The notes: generated by a model not told the origin, from the sequence alone. A DNA stretch of 25,371 nucleotides from CAZPWQ01 sp964590495 (GCA_964590495.1 CAZPWQ010000048.1:1-25371); one strand, 5' to 3'; positions 7,303 to 16,528 are shown, numbered from the stretch's first letter. Translations and numbers: made by a program.

Positions 7303-8847
7303 ATGGAGTTACGCATGCTACGACGTATCATCACTGTGCTGACGCTGGGGATAGTGGGAGTCACGCTTTCCGTCTCGGCGGCCCTTGCACAATCATTGGA
7401 GGATTTCGAAGAAAGAGTAACCGAATTTACGATCGACAACGGCCTCACTTTCCTGATCATCGAGCGCCCGGTGGCACCGGTGGTCAGTTTCGTGACCTAT
7501 GTCGATGTCGGCGGGGTCGATGAGCCCGTGGGTCACACCGGCATCGCCCACATATTCGAGCACATGGCATTCAAGGGCACCGACTATATCGGCACCACCA
7601 ACTGGGAGGAAGAGCAGGCAGTTCTTGAACAGCTCGATAACACCTACCGGGAATGGCTGCAGGAAAAGTACAAACCCAACCCCGACTCGGCCCGGATGGA
7701 CGAGCTGTGGACCGGGTTCGAGAACCTGCAGGAAGAAGCCGACCAGTTTGTGGTCAACAATGAATTTTCACAGATTATCGAGCGTAACGGCGGTACGGGC
7801 CTCAATGCCGGTACCGGTGCAGATCTGACGATCTACTTCTACAACCTGCCCGAAAACCGGAAGGAACTCTGGTTCAGCCTTGAGTCCGACCGTTTCAAGA
7901 ACCCCGTGTTCCGGGAGTTTTATAAGGAGAAAGAAGTAGTCCGCGAGGAACGGCGGATGCGTACCGAGTCGCAGCCGTTCGGCCGTCTGCTTGAAGAGTT
8001 TGCAGCGGTGGCTTACACTGCACACCCATACGGACGTCCCGTCGTCGGCTGGAATTCCGACATAACCGCCACGACCATGGAGGACGCCCGTGAATTTTAC
8101 AGCAAGTACTACGTGCCCTCGAATATCACCATCGCCATCGCCGGTGATATCGACCCGGATGAAGCCAGAGATCTGGCCGAACAGTATTTCGGTGACCTCC
8201 CCTCCGGTCCCGAGCCCCCGGCCGTCTACACCGAGGAACCCGAGCAGCGCGGCGAGCGGCGTTTCACCATCGAAGGCGAGTCGCAGCCCTTTTTCCTGAT
8301 GGGCTACCATACCGTCTCCGACAACCATCCCGATGCGAAGGCTTTGCAGCTGCTCGGGAATGTTATCTCCGGCGGACGCACATCGCGCCTGTACCAGCGA
8401 ATGGTCGAGGGAGAAGAACTGGCCGTTGCCGTGCAGGCCCTGAACGGCTATCCGGGCGACAAATATGAATCGATGTTCCTTACATTTGCCGTCCCGAACC
8501 AGGGTATCGGGGTGGATACTCTTGAAACCACTATTCTCGACGAGATTGAAAAGGTAAAACAGGGTGAGCTTACCCAGAATGAGCTCGACCGCGCCCGCAC
8601 CAACGCACGTGCCAACCTGCTTCGCGGGCTGGATTCGAACAGCGGACTGGCGCAGTCTTTTGCATCTGCCCATGCGACAAAGGGAGACTGGCGAACGGTC
8701 TTCACCGACCTTGAGGAGCTTGAAAAAGTGACGCTGGACGATCTGCAGCGTGTCGCCAGAGAGTACCTGGTGAAACAGAACCGTACCGTCGGCGCCATCG
8801 TAACCAAATCCGAAGATGACGGGGAGGTTGCCGATGCGAACCAATAA
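7303..8847 (+). CDS. Exported M16 family zinc metallopeptidase (catalytic subunit)
   Basis: This 514-residue protein has a Sec signal peptide (MLRR followed by a hydrophobic stretch, likely cleaved after AALAQ near residue 30). It belongs to the M16 (pitrilysin/insulinase/processing-peptidase) family. The inverted zinc motif HIFEH is complete at 83-87 (zinc ligands His83 and His87, catalytic Glu86). The third ligand is expected in EKEVVREERR, at Glu215 or 216. An extended segment (100-165) between the motif and GLNAGTGADLTIYF is typical of one bacterial subfamily. A second M16 domain spans about 250-440. It probably acts in the periplasm on peptides or misfolded proteins, paired with the inactive partner starting 43 bases downstream. 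ATG at 7315 (residue 5), with GGAG six bases before it, is an equally good start; both keep the signal peptide. Confidence 0.93.
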   Translation: MELRMLRRIITVLTLGIVGVTLSVSAALAQSLEDFEERVTEFTIDNGLTFLIIERPVAPVVSFVTYVDVGGVDEPVGHTGIAHIFEHMAFKGTDYIGTTNWEEEQAVLEQLDNTYREWLQEKYKPNPDSARMDELWTGFENLQEEADQFVVNNEFSQIIERNGGTGLNAGTGADLTIYFYNLPENRKELWFSLESDRFKNPVFREFYKEKEVVREERRMRTESQPFGRLLEEFAAVAYTAHPYGRPVVGWNSDITATTMEDAREFYSKYYVPSNITIAIAGDIDPDEARDLAEQYFGDLPSGPEPPAVYTEEPEQRGERRFTIEGESQPFFLMGYHTVSDNHPDAKALQLLGNVISGGRTSRLYQRMVEGEELAVAVQALNGYPGDKYESMFLTFAVPNQGIGVDTLETTILDEIEKVKQGELTQNELDRARTNARANLLRGLDSNSGLAQSFASAHATKGDWRTVFTDLEELEKVTLDDLQRVAREYLVKQNRTVGAIVTKSEDDGEVADANQ

Positions 8848-8890
8848 TTATACACCAAAAGAAATCAACCGCAATTCAGGAAAAAGTATC

Positions 8891-10972
8891 ATGAAGAGAC
8901 TAAGCATTATCTGCCTGCTGGTGTTGTTTACCGCTTCGCTGGGCCAGGCTCAGAAGAAATATGATGAACTGACGTACCCGGAGCTGAATGAATTTCAGCT
9001 TCCGGACGTGGAGACTTTTCAGCTTGACAACGGGCTTGAATTCTTCCTGGTGGAAGACAAGGAGCTGCCGCTTATCGACGTCAGCGTGCGAATACGGACG
9101 GGCGAGGTTCTGGTGCCTGACGAAAAAGCGGGCCTGGCGTCCATAACGGGAACCGTCATTCGTTCGGGGGGAAGTGAATCGTACCCCGCCGACAGCCTTA
9201 ACCAGCTGCTCGAGAACAGGGCGGCCAGCATGGAAACGAGCATCGGCTTTACGTCAGGTACGGCAAGTATGAGCGTGCTCAGGGAGGATTTCGACCTCCT
9301 GGCGCCAGTGTTTGTCGACCTGCTTACGAATCCCGCCTTCCCGGAGGATAAGATCGACCTTGCCAAAACACAGACCAAGACGTCGATCTCCCGGCGCAAC
9401 GACAACAACCAGCAGATCGGCTTCCGCGAATTCGAGCGGCTGATCTACGGTGAGAATTCGGCGTACGGACGCAATACCGAATACGAGACGGTGAATAATA
9501 TCACCCGTGAGGATATCGTGAATTTTCACAGTGAGCATTTCAACGGTGAAAATATGCTCATAGGTATCGTCGGTGATTTCGATTCCGGCGAAATGAAAGA
9601 GAAGCTCAGCGATGCTTTCGGTTCTGTTCCGGCCGGCAAGGAAACGAACCTGATGTTCCCGGAGATCGACTATGAATATGACAATACGATCAACTTCATC
9701 GACAAGCCGGATGTAAACCAGAGCTTCGTACTGCTCGGGCATATCGGCGGACTTCGTGAGAACACCGACTACCCGAAAATACAGGTGATGAACGAGGTGC
9801 TCAGCGGCGGGTTTTCCGGCCGCCTTTTCCAGGTGGTTCGTTCCGATTTGGGTCTTGCCTACTCCGTATTCGGCCAGTACGGGATGAACACGTTCTATCC
9901 GGGACAGTTTTACGCGGGCGTAATGACCAAGAGCTCAACCACCGCCGAAGCTATTGATGCGATTATCGAACAGATCAATCGCCTCCAGAACGAGCCGATA
10001 ACGGAAGAGGAACTGCAGAAAACGAAAGACCAGTTTCTCAACTCGCTTGTATTCCGGTACGACAGTTATGAAAAAGTGCTCAACGAGCGGCTGTCAAACG
10101 AATACCAGGGGCTTTCGGAAGACGCTTTTGATGAATATGTGGAAGGCGTAAAAGCGACGACCGTAGAAGATGTGCAGGAAGTTGCTCGCGAATACCTGCG
10201 TCCCGAAAGTATGCAGATACTGGTAGTAGGAAACAAGGAGGAGATCGGCGACCAGCTGCAGAAATACGGTGAGGTTAATACGATCGATATAAGCATTCCG
10301 CAGCCGGGCGAGGGTAATCAGGCAACCAAAGGGGATGCCGCCAAAGGGCGTGAACTGCTGGACCGGATGGCCGATGCGCTGATCACGCCGGATACGGAAC
10401 TCAATACGCTTTCCCTGGAGAGCGAGATCGTACAATACAACGAACAGATACCGGGCGGAAGCATGACGATTAGTGCGACGCAGACGATCGATTATCCCGA
10501 TGCCGTAGAACAGACCCTGGAGATGCCGCAGGGTAAGATCAACATGTCTTATAAAGACGGCAGCGGTACGATGAGCATGGGCGGTAATGAACAGCCCCTG
10601 CCCCCGCAACATGCCCAGTCACTGAGGGAATCACTGAACCGCGACTATATCGCCGTGGCGCTCAACAGAGACAACTTTGACCCGCAGTTCCTGGGTATGG
10701 ACGAGTTTGAGGACGAGCAGTATGCCAAAGTGAGTGTCAATATCGATGACAAGGATATCACATTCTTTATTGACCCTGAAACAGCTCTTCCGCGGCTGAT
10801 GCGATACCAGCAGTTTAATCCCGAGTCAGGCGAACAGGTACAGGTCGAGGATCGTTTTTCCGACTGGAATACCTCGGGCGGTGTTACTTACGCCTATTCA
10901 CAGATCACGTTCATGGATGGCGAAAAGTCGACGGAAGCCACTTTCGAAAACGTAGAACCCAACCGGGAGTAA
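8891..10972 (+). CDS. Exported non-catalytic M16-like partner with LolA-like C-terminal domain
   Basis: The start is set at 8891 because MKRLS and a hydrophobic segment ending in GQAQ form a signal peptide, and AGGA lies nine bases upstream. Earlier in-frame ATGs would overlap the previous gene. The 693-residue product has two M16 domains (about 35-250, 260-460), but at the zinc site it reads GLASITGTVIRSGG (81-94) instead of HxxEH, so it cannot bind the catalytic zinc. The R/Y-type C-terminal M16 motif region is kept (GLAYSVFGQYG). Residues about 475-693 are an added β-rich domain with VSVNIDDKDITFFIDPE, a DWN..GGVTY motif and a closing FENVEPN, resembling outer-membrane lipoprotein-sorting (LolA-like) folds. 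Such active/inactive M16 pairs form heterodimers in other bacteria. The two genes are probably cotranscribed and end at the terminator at 11130-11175. Confidence 0.9.
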   Translation: MKRLSIICLLVLFTASLGQAQKKYDELTYPELNEFQLPDVETFQLDNGLEFFLVEDKELPLIDVSVRIRTGEVLVPDEKAGLASITGTVIRSGGSESYPADSLNQLLENRAASMETSIGFTSGTASMSVLREDFDLLAPVFVDLLTNPAFPEDKIDLAKTQTKTSISRRNDNNQQIGFREFERLIYGENSAYGRNTEYETVNNITREDIVNFHSEHFNGENMLIGIVGDFDSGEMKEKLSDAFGSVPAGKETNLMFPEIDYEYDNTINFIDKPDVNQSFVLLGHIGGLRENTDYPKIQVMNEVLSGGFSGRLFQVVRSDLGLAYSVFGQYGMNTFYPGQFYAGVMTKSSTTAEAIDAIIEQINRLQNEPITEEELQKTKDQFLNSLVFRYDSYEKVLNERLSNEYQGLSEDAFDEYVEGVKATTVEDVQEVAREYLRPESMQILVVGNKEEIGDQLQKYGEVNTIDISIPQPGEGNQATKGDAAKGRELLDRMADALITPDTELNTLSLESEIVQYNEQIPGGSMTISATQTIDYPDAVEQTLEMPQGKINMSYKDGSGTMSMGGNEQPLPPQHAQSLRESLNRDYIAVALNRDNFDPQFLGMDEFEDEQYAKVSVNIDDKDITFFIDPETALPRLMRYQQFNPESGEQVQVEDRFSDWNTSGGVTYAYSQITFMDGEKSTEATFENVEPNRE

Positions 10973-10981
10973 ATCAACCGC

Positions 10982-11049
10982 AAACCTGTCAGGCTTAATT
11001 AGGTTATTAAGCAACAAATGCAACACTGCTCTAAAACCTGACAGGTTTT
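10982..11049 (+). repeat. 68-bp CCTGTCAGG-ended repeat, copy 1
   Basis: The arm AAACCTGTCAGG (10982-10993) pairs perfectly with CCTGACAGGTTT (11037-11048) across a 43-nt interior. A second copy in the same orientation lies at 15208-15275. 28 consecutive bases (11017-11044 against 15244-15271) are identical. The two copies bracket the CheB-CheR kinase. A T-run follows the right arm, so on the plus strand it could also act as a terminator. Confidence 0.75.
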
Positions 11050-11129
11050 TGTCCGATTCATCGGTGAAATCACGCCATCTTCTCGTTTTGCTGCTCTGCT
11101 CCACAATTATCGGGCAGCAGAGCGGCCCG

Positions 11130-11175
11130 TACCAACGTCCCGGGGCAAAGCCACGGGACGAGGTGGTATTTTTTT
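11130..11175 (+). terminator. Strong intrinsic terminator after the M16 pair
   Basis: The left arm 11130-11145 pairs with 11151-11168 (loop CAAAG, one mismatch, a two-base bulge). The stem is GC-rich and is followed at once by seven T. Orientation fits the plus-strand M16 genes ending at 10972. A smaller hairpin (11094-11100 with 11116-11122) precedes it. Confidence 0.8.
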
Positions 11176-11197
11176 AATACTTTAATTATGACGATAA

Positions 11198-11215
11198 GAA
11201 AAAACCTGAGGGTTT
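11198..11215 (-). terminator. Candidate terminator of the CheB-CheR kinase gene
   Basis: On the minus strand AAACC-CTCA-GGTTT (11215-11202) runs into a stretch of T (complement of 11198-11204), about 50 bases after the stop at 11264. The stem is only five pairs, so this is tentative. Confidence 0.4.
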
Positions 11216-11251
11216 CCCAATACTTGTAATTCTGAAGGTATAGTTGGATCC

Positions 11252-11266
11252 AATTCCCAATTCCTA
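11252..11266. repeat. AATTCCCAATTCCTA repeat supplying a stop codon, copy 2
   Basis: Identical to 177-191. The minus-strand TAG at 11266-11264 is both the end of the repeat and the stop of the CheB-CheR kinase, as in the kinase at 189-2564. Confidence 0.7.
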
Positions 11267-14200
11267 ATTCTCACCCTTGTCTTTAAAAGTCTCGTTTTTC
11301 TTAACCTGCTCCAGGGGGATGGAACATCTGACAACCGTTCCTCCTTCCTCGTCCCGCTGTTTGATTTCAAAAGTGCCGTCGATCAATGACGTGCGATACT
11401 CCATCAGGTAGATACCCACTCCATTTTCCTCACCGGTTCTTTCGTAACCGCTTCCGTCGTCTTCGACCGTGAGCAGGAGCCGTTGGTTGTCTGTGGTAAG
11501 TGATACGGATATATGGTCTGGATTGCCATGCCTCAGCGCATTTTTTAGGGCTTCTTTGGCAATGCGGTGGAGGTGAGTGGCTACATATTCATTCTTTATC
11601 AGGTTCTCCGGTATTTCGAAATTCAATTCAGTTTTAGATCCGGCGAAGTCGAATGCATCGTAGATCAGCGTCTCAAATGCGTGCTCGACTCCACCGTGTT
11701 CTATATTCACGGGGGTAATTTCATGAGATAATTCGCGGATATTATTACCGGATACCTCTAACAGTTTTACTACTTCTTTCAGCTCGTCAAGATCGACCTC
11801 GTTATTTTTTTTGTATTCGTTAATAACAGAATTAACCTGTATTTGAGCTGCAACCATTGACTGTCCCAGCTCGTCGTGCAGGTATTGTCCGGTATGCCAT
11901 CGTTCCCGTTCGCTGATTCCGATAATTTCATCCTGTAGTCTTTTGGTCTCCTCTATTTTATTCCGGAGTTCGACATTTGCCTGTTTCAGCTTTTTATTGG
12001 ATTGCATCAGTTGCTCTTCAGCGCGTTTTCGGCTGATAAACTCTCCCAGGATATTGGCGGCTATCTGCATAAAATTCTTGTCGTTTTCACTAAACTTCTG
12101 TTCTCCGCTGGAATAGGCCCCTATTACACCCAGCGGTCGTTCATCTTTCCCTTTGAGCGTCACTGCAATACCGCTGACAATGTCCGTTCCCTTTATCAGG
12201 GTATCTGGTTTAAAACGCTTCTCCTTGTTGTAGTTTTCAACTACGATCGGTTCACTGGCCGAAAGCGTATTGCTGAAATGGGTGTTTTTACCTGTCTTGA
12301 GCTTATCCAATCCCTTTTTATCTTCCGGCCAGCCTGTTCCGGCCTGCATCAGAAGCGTGTCTTCATCCTCCAGTTCGTACAGTGCACAATACTCCACTTC
12401 TAGCAGTTCAGCTATCAGCGCGGCGACTTTTTTCCAGATTTCGTGCTCATTATATTCGTTGAGCGCCTGCAGACCAAGTTTGGCCAGCGCCTGCTGCTGG
12501 GTTGTACGCTGTTCCAGCTTTTGGTTCGCCATCTTCAGATCAGTTATTTCCACAAAGGTGATGACGACGCCTTCAATTTCATCCCGCGTGCTCTGGTACG
12601 GCCGCAGACGCATGATATACCACTTGCCGTTATTGGTGGATACGATCTTTTTTACCTTTTCAAGATTTTCCAGAACACGGTCTATATCCTCCGGTATGGA
12701 GTCGTATTGCAGGGTGTGCGTAACATGTTTGATAGGCCTTCCCTCGTCCGATCCAATCAGGTTGAAAATATCGGTAACACTTGAGGTAAATCGTTTTATA
12801 CTGCCCTCCCGGTTTACAAAGATGGTTCCCACTTCTGTTGCCTCCATCAGGTTCTTCAGGTCACTGTTAACGCGGTGCAGCTTGTCGATTTTTTGCTCGA
12901 GCTCACGGTTAACGGTTTTGAGCTCCTCGTTCACCGACTGCAATTCCTCTTTACTGGTTTCCAGCTCTTCGGTCGTCGACTGCAACTCCTCGTTCATCGA
13001 CTGCAGCTCTTCGTTGGACGCTCTCAGGTCTTCATTGGAAGTCTCATACTCCTCAACGGTTACCTGAAGGCGTTCTTTGGTATCATCGAGTTCCTTCTCC
13101 AGGGCCTCTATTAATTCCGATTCCTCTCCGGAATCCGGCAGATTCATCATTTCAATATTGTTGCGGTTAGTGGAGTTGCCGTTCAGGTCCTGGAAAATCA
13201 CATGCAGGAGTCGCCCGGCCGGTTCAGGGGCGCCGACCTTTTCCACCTCAATAACCAGAAATTTCGCATCCTCACCCTCCTGGATTTTCACTTTTTTGTG
13301 AACAGGCTTATTATTCTCTTTTTTCCCGGTCTGGAACAACAGTCCCCGTAAAGACTGTCGCAATTCGGGGATTATCATTTCAAGGATGTTGTTGCTCGGC
13401 TCGCCGCCGGAATACTTCAGGAATCTGTGAATGTTCTCCGTAGAGTGGAGAATCTCATAGTTTTCATTGATAATGGCGCTGGGAGGTACATGCTTGCGCA
13501 TCAACAGCTTTTGATGCAGTTGTTCAATATTCTTCTTGTCCCTGTTCTTCTCCTTCCAATCTGCGTCAGATGAATACCTGTTCGCCGAATGCCTTCGTGA
13601 TATTTTCGGAAGAGAACGTCGGTTTTGGGATGTATTTATCCGCCTGTAAATGCGGTGATCCTTGTCCTCGGCAGAAAAAAGATCGGTAGCTGCCAGGTTT
13701 GAGTCCGACTTGCCAAGGAAAAGCCACCCCCCCCGGCGGAGGCAATAGTGGAAAAGATCGAATACTTCCGTCTGGAGATCGCGATCCAAATATATCAACA
13801 GATTCCGGCATGTAACCAGGTCTATTTGTGAAAAGGGAGGGTCTCCAAGCAGGTTATGAGACGCAAAAAGCACCATTTCCCTGATCTGCTCTTTCACGGT
13901 GTAAACATTCCCGTCTTTGTAGAAATAGTTACTCAGACGCTCCTGTGTAAGATCAGCGACGATGGATTCCGGGTATATTCCGTTGCGGGCATTTCTCAGT
14001 GCCGCCTCGTCAATATCGGTGGCGAAGACTTTCAGTTCCGGCGGATTATCGAGTGTTTCTGCATACTCCTTCAGGAGTATAGCGATGGAATAGGCCTCTT
14101 CTCCGGTGGCACAACCGGGCACCCAAACCCGGAGCTGGTTGTTGCTGTCCGTTTTTTCAAAGAGGCGGGGAATAACCTTTTCCTCGACTGCACCGAACGC

Positions 14201-15043
14201 CTCGGGATCGCGGTAAAAATTAGTCACGCTGATCAGCAGATCTTTAAACAGTTCATCAATCTCTTTCGGATGCTCTTTCAAATATGATTGATAACCGGAC
14301 AGGGAATTGATGCGGTTGATATGCAGGCGTCTTTCGAGACGTCTCAGGATCGAGGATCGTTTGTACTGGCTGAAATCATGACCGGTACGGGATCGTATTT
14401 TATCAAAGATTCTGTTCAACACCTGTGACTCATCTTCCGGCAAATCCTTCTTATCAGAAACCTGAATTCGTGAAAGACTATCTTTGTAGTCGATCAGTTT
14501 CTGACCGATCTCTTTTACCGGAAGTACCACATCTGCAATGCCGGCTTCGATGACGCTGCGTGGCATACTGTTGTACTCCGCTTCCTCAAAATCCTGTACG
14601 ATAACTATACCCCCGTTCTCTTTTACTTTCTTCGCACCTATAGCTCCGTCGCTGCCGGAACCGGACAGTATGACACAGGCGGCATTTTTTCCTTTGGCCT
14701 CTGCCAGGGAACGGAAAAAAAGATCAATGGAAACATGGTTGTACTCCTTTGCATGCGGATTGGACAGCTCCAGGTGGTTGTTTTTCACCGACAGAAGCTT
14801 GCCCGGCGGCACTACATAGACATGATCCGGCTGCACCTCTGGTGCTCCTTTGATCTGCTCAACCTTCAGGGAAGTCTGCATCTGCAACAGCTCCGACATG
14901 CGGCTTTCGTGATCCGGAGACAGGTGAATGACAACGACAAAAGCCATTCCCGGTTTTTCGGGAAGAGAGTGGAAAAAAGTTTTCAATGCTTCAACGCCCC
15001 CTGCAGAGGCTCCTATACCAACGACTACCGGTTGATCATTCAT
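11264..15043 (-). CDS. CheB-CheR-PAS-GAF histidine kinase fusion (HisKA_3)
   Basis: A 1259-residue soluble multidomain protein. Domain order: CheB methylesterase (1-190; Ser13 in GASAGG, His40, Asp132 in GSGSDG, spaced as in the known triad); CheR methyltransferase (210-468; SAM motif VPGCATGEEAYS at 308-319, ATDID, NLLIYLD); a PAS-like segment (516-620); a long coiled coil (640-735) made of repeating SNEELQS/TEELETS heptads; PAS (733-838); GAF (857-1002); HisKA_3 with His1056 in YLHDELGQ; HATPase_c (Asn1168, EDDGSG at 1194-1199, GVGIYLMEYR). CheB and CheR normally adjust glutamate methylation of chemoreceptors. No receptor, CheA, CheW or flagellar gene is present here, so the enzyme pair may modify another protein or regulate the kinase. 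The TAG stop comes from the repeat at 11252-11266. Start is the first ATG before CheB; no signal peptide. Confidence 0.93.
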   Translation of the reverse strand: MNDQPVVVGIGASAGGVEALKTFFHSLPEKPGMAFVVVIHLSPDHESRMSELLQMQTSLKVEQIKGAPEVQPDHVYVVPPGKLLSVKNNHLELSNPHAKEYNHVSIDLFFRSLAEAKGKNAACVILSGSGSDGAIGAKKVKENGGIVIVQDFEEAEYNSMPRSVIEAGIADVVLPVKEIGQKLIDYKDSLSRIQVSDKKDLPEDESQVLNRIFDKIRSRTGHDFSQYKRSSILRRLERRLHINRINSLSGYQSYLKEHPKEIDELFKDLLISVTNFYRDPEAFGAVEEKVIPRLFEKTDSNNQLRVWVPGCATGEEAYSIAILLKEYAETLDNPPELKVFATDIDEAALRNARNGIYPESIVADLTQERLSNYFYKDGNVYTVKEQIREMVLFASHNLLGDPPFSQIDLVTCRNLLIYLDRDLQTEVFDLFHYCLRRGGWLFLGKSDSNLAATDLFSAEDKDHRIYRRINTSQNRRSLPKISRRHSANRYSSDADWKEKNRDKKNIEQLHQKLLMRKHVPPSAIINENYEILHSTENIHRFLKYSGGEPSNNILEMIIPELRQSLRGLLFQTGKKENNKPVHKKVKIQEGEDAKFLVIEVEKVGAPEPAGRLLHVIFQDLNGNSTNRNNIEMMNLPDSGEESELIEALEKELDDTKERLQVTVEEYETSNEDLRASNEELQSMNEELQSTTEELETSKEELQSVNEELKTVNRELEQKIDKLHRVNSDLKNLMEATEVGTIFVNREGSIKRFTSSVTDIFNLIGSDEGRPIKHVTHTLQYDSIPEDIDRVLENLEKVKKIVSTNNGKWYIMRLRPYQSTRDEIEGVVITFVEITDLKMANQKLEQRTTQQQALAKLGLQALNEYNEHEIWKKVAALIAELLEVEYCALYELEDEDTLLMQAGTGWPEDKKGLDKLKTGKNTHFSNTLSASEPIVVENYNKEKRFKPDTLIKGTDIVSGIAVTLKGKDERPLGVIGAYSSGEQKFSENDKNFMQIAANILGEFISRKRAEEQLMQSNKKLKQANVELRNKIEETKRLQDEIIGISERERWHTGQYLHDELGQSMVAAQIQVNSVINEYKKNNEVDLDELKEVVKLLEVSGNNIRELSHEITPVNIEHGGVEHAFETLIYDAFDFAGSKTELNFEIPENLIKNEYVATHLHRIAKEALKNALRHGNPDHISVSLTTDNQRLLLTVEDDGSGYERTGEENGVGIYLMEYRTSLIDGTFEIKQRDEEGGTVVRCSIPLEQVKKNETFKDKGEN

Positions 15044-15207
15044 GTATCTCTTATTTTGTTGCTCAATCTGTTTCGCCGAAATAATGCTGAAACCTAATTT
15101 TTTTTAATAAACAGCAATAAACGCATTTGTTACTATAGTATAATACAAAATAACACTCCATTTCATTCTCTTTGATTAATCCCACCCGGTGGAATGTTGT
15201 CAATCTT

Positions 15208-15275
15208 AAACCTGAGAGGTTTAATTGGGGATATTAATCAACTAATGCAACACTGCTCTAAAACCTGACAGATTT
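15208..15275 (+). repeat. 68-bp CCTGACAGG-ended repeat, copy 2
   Basis: About 80% identical to 10982-11049 in the same orientation, with a 28-base identical core. The left arm has drifted (CCTGAGAGG), so the long hairpin is weaker than in copy 1. It lies between the CheB-CheR kinase start and the anmK end. Confidence 0.75.
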
Positions 15276-15310
15276 CAACCGACCATACGTGAGTCAAAAC
15301 TCCTGTCTTT

Positions 15311-16501
15311 CTACTTCGGGAAAGAAATCTTGCCAAAATTTACTTTTGTATTGCGGTCATCCCCGCCCAAATAAAATCCGCCGCCGGATAACGTCTCGTT
15401 GGTCAGAACCGCAAAAATAACCGCCTCCTTGGCATCGGGATTGAACCCGATCTCTTCAAAAGAAGTAACAGGCGTATTCAAAAGCTCACTAGTCCACTCT
15501 GTCAGCTGCCGGTTGTACATGCCGCCGCCGCTGACGTATACAGCCGGGACCGGCGTATCCGTAACGGCCGATATAGCTTCAGCTATAGTCTCAGCTGAAA
15601 AACGGGTTAGCGTGGCAATTAAATCCCGGTTGCTGATACTCTTCATCTGCAGCATTTCGATCTCTTTCTCCACCCATTCCAGGTTAAACTGCTCGGGACC
15701 TGTTGTCCGGGGCATCTCTTCATCAAAGAACGGGTGGCTTTTCAGCCTTTCAAGCAACGCCCCGTTAACTTCACCGGAGGCAGCGGCTTCCCCGTTTTTG
15801 TCAAAAGGCCGGTCAAAAAATTTGTGCATCGCCGCATCAATCAGCGTATTACCGGGACCCGTATCGGTGGTGATGACCGGTTCGGGATCAAGCAGTGCAG
15901 GAAGCCAGGTAAAATTACCTATCCCGCCGATATTCAAGAGTAAACGGCTGTCATTACCATCCCTGAAAAGCAGTTCATCGACTAGTGCAGCCATGGGTGC
16001 TCCCTCCCCGCCGGCAGCAGTATGCTTTTGACGGAAATCACTGATGGTAAGGATCCCCGTCTCGCGGGCGATATGATCTCCATCAGCAATCTGCAGTGTG
16101 CTGTCCGGCATGCCTTTTCTGCGGTGTTTTCTGAACGGAGCGTGATAAATGGTCTGACCGTGACTGGCAATACAATCTATATCACCGGTTTGTAGTCCCC
16201 ATGTGCTTATCATCTCCTTTATCAGTTCTGCATGATAGTCTCCCAGCCATGAATGCATAATACATACTTCTTCCAGCGGCACCTCTTCTACAGACATTAT
16301 GTTCTGCAGTTGCGATCGGATTTTGGGCGGATACGAAACGGTAGAAAACTCCCGGAGTTTAACCTCCGTATTTCTGCCGGCACCAGAAATTTCACAAAGC
16401 GCGATATCCAGTCCGTCAAGCGAAGTGCCCGACATCAGGCCGATAATGCTTTTGGTCCGGCGACCCGCCAGTTCGTGCAGCAATTGGATGGAATCATTCA
16501 T
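15311..16501 (-). CDS. anmK: Anhydro-N-acetylmuramic acid kinase
   Basis: AnmK (396 residues) phosphorylates and opens the 1,6-anhydro ring of anhMurNAc to give MurNAc-6-phosphate in cytoplasmic peptidoglycan recycling. It has the ASKHA nucleotide-binding fold. Visible motifs are the phosphate loop GLMSGTSLDG (21-30), SHGQTIYH (113-120), SDFR (154-157) followed by AAGGEGAPM, LNIGGIGNFTWL, TDTGPGNTLIDA and the adenine-side SGGGMYN. Length fits the family (about 370-390 is usual); about 15 extra residues lie before the first β-strand. In the stretch that usually reads FRxxD, the last position is His160 here (FRQKH); Asp155 remains. The gene stands alone, with no murQ or muropeptide permease beside it. 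The start at 16501 is the only good ATG upstream of the phosphate loop. Confidence 0.93.
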   Translation of the reverse strand: MNDSIQLLHELAGRRTKSIIGLMSGTSLDGLDIALCEISGAGRNTEVKLREFSTVSYPPKIRSQLQNIMSVEEVPLEEVCIMHSWLGDYHAELIKEMISTWGLQTGDIDCIASHGQTIYHAPFRKHRRKGMPDSTLQIADGDHIARETGILTISDFRQKHTAAGGEGAPMAALVDELLFRDGNDSRLLLNIGGIGNFTWLPALLDPEPVITTDTGPGNTLIDAAMHKFFDRPFDKNGEAAASGEVNGALLERLKSHPFFDEEMPRTTGPEQFNLEWVEKEIEMLQMKSISNRDLIATLTRFSAETIAEAISAVTDTPVPAVYVSGGGMYNRQLTEWTSELLNTPVTSFEEIGFNPDAKEAVIFAVLTNETLSGGGFYLGGDDRNTKVNFGKISFPK

Positions 16502-16528
16502 AAATATATTGCGTATTTCGTACTATAA

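Noticed and set aside
8816..8890. Upstream in-frame start of the second M16 gene
   Set aside because: It would overlap the first gene and put 25 polar residues before a clear signal peptide; the start at 8891 is better.
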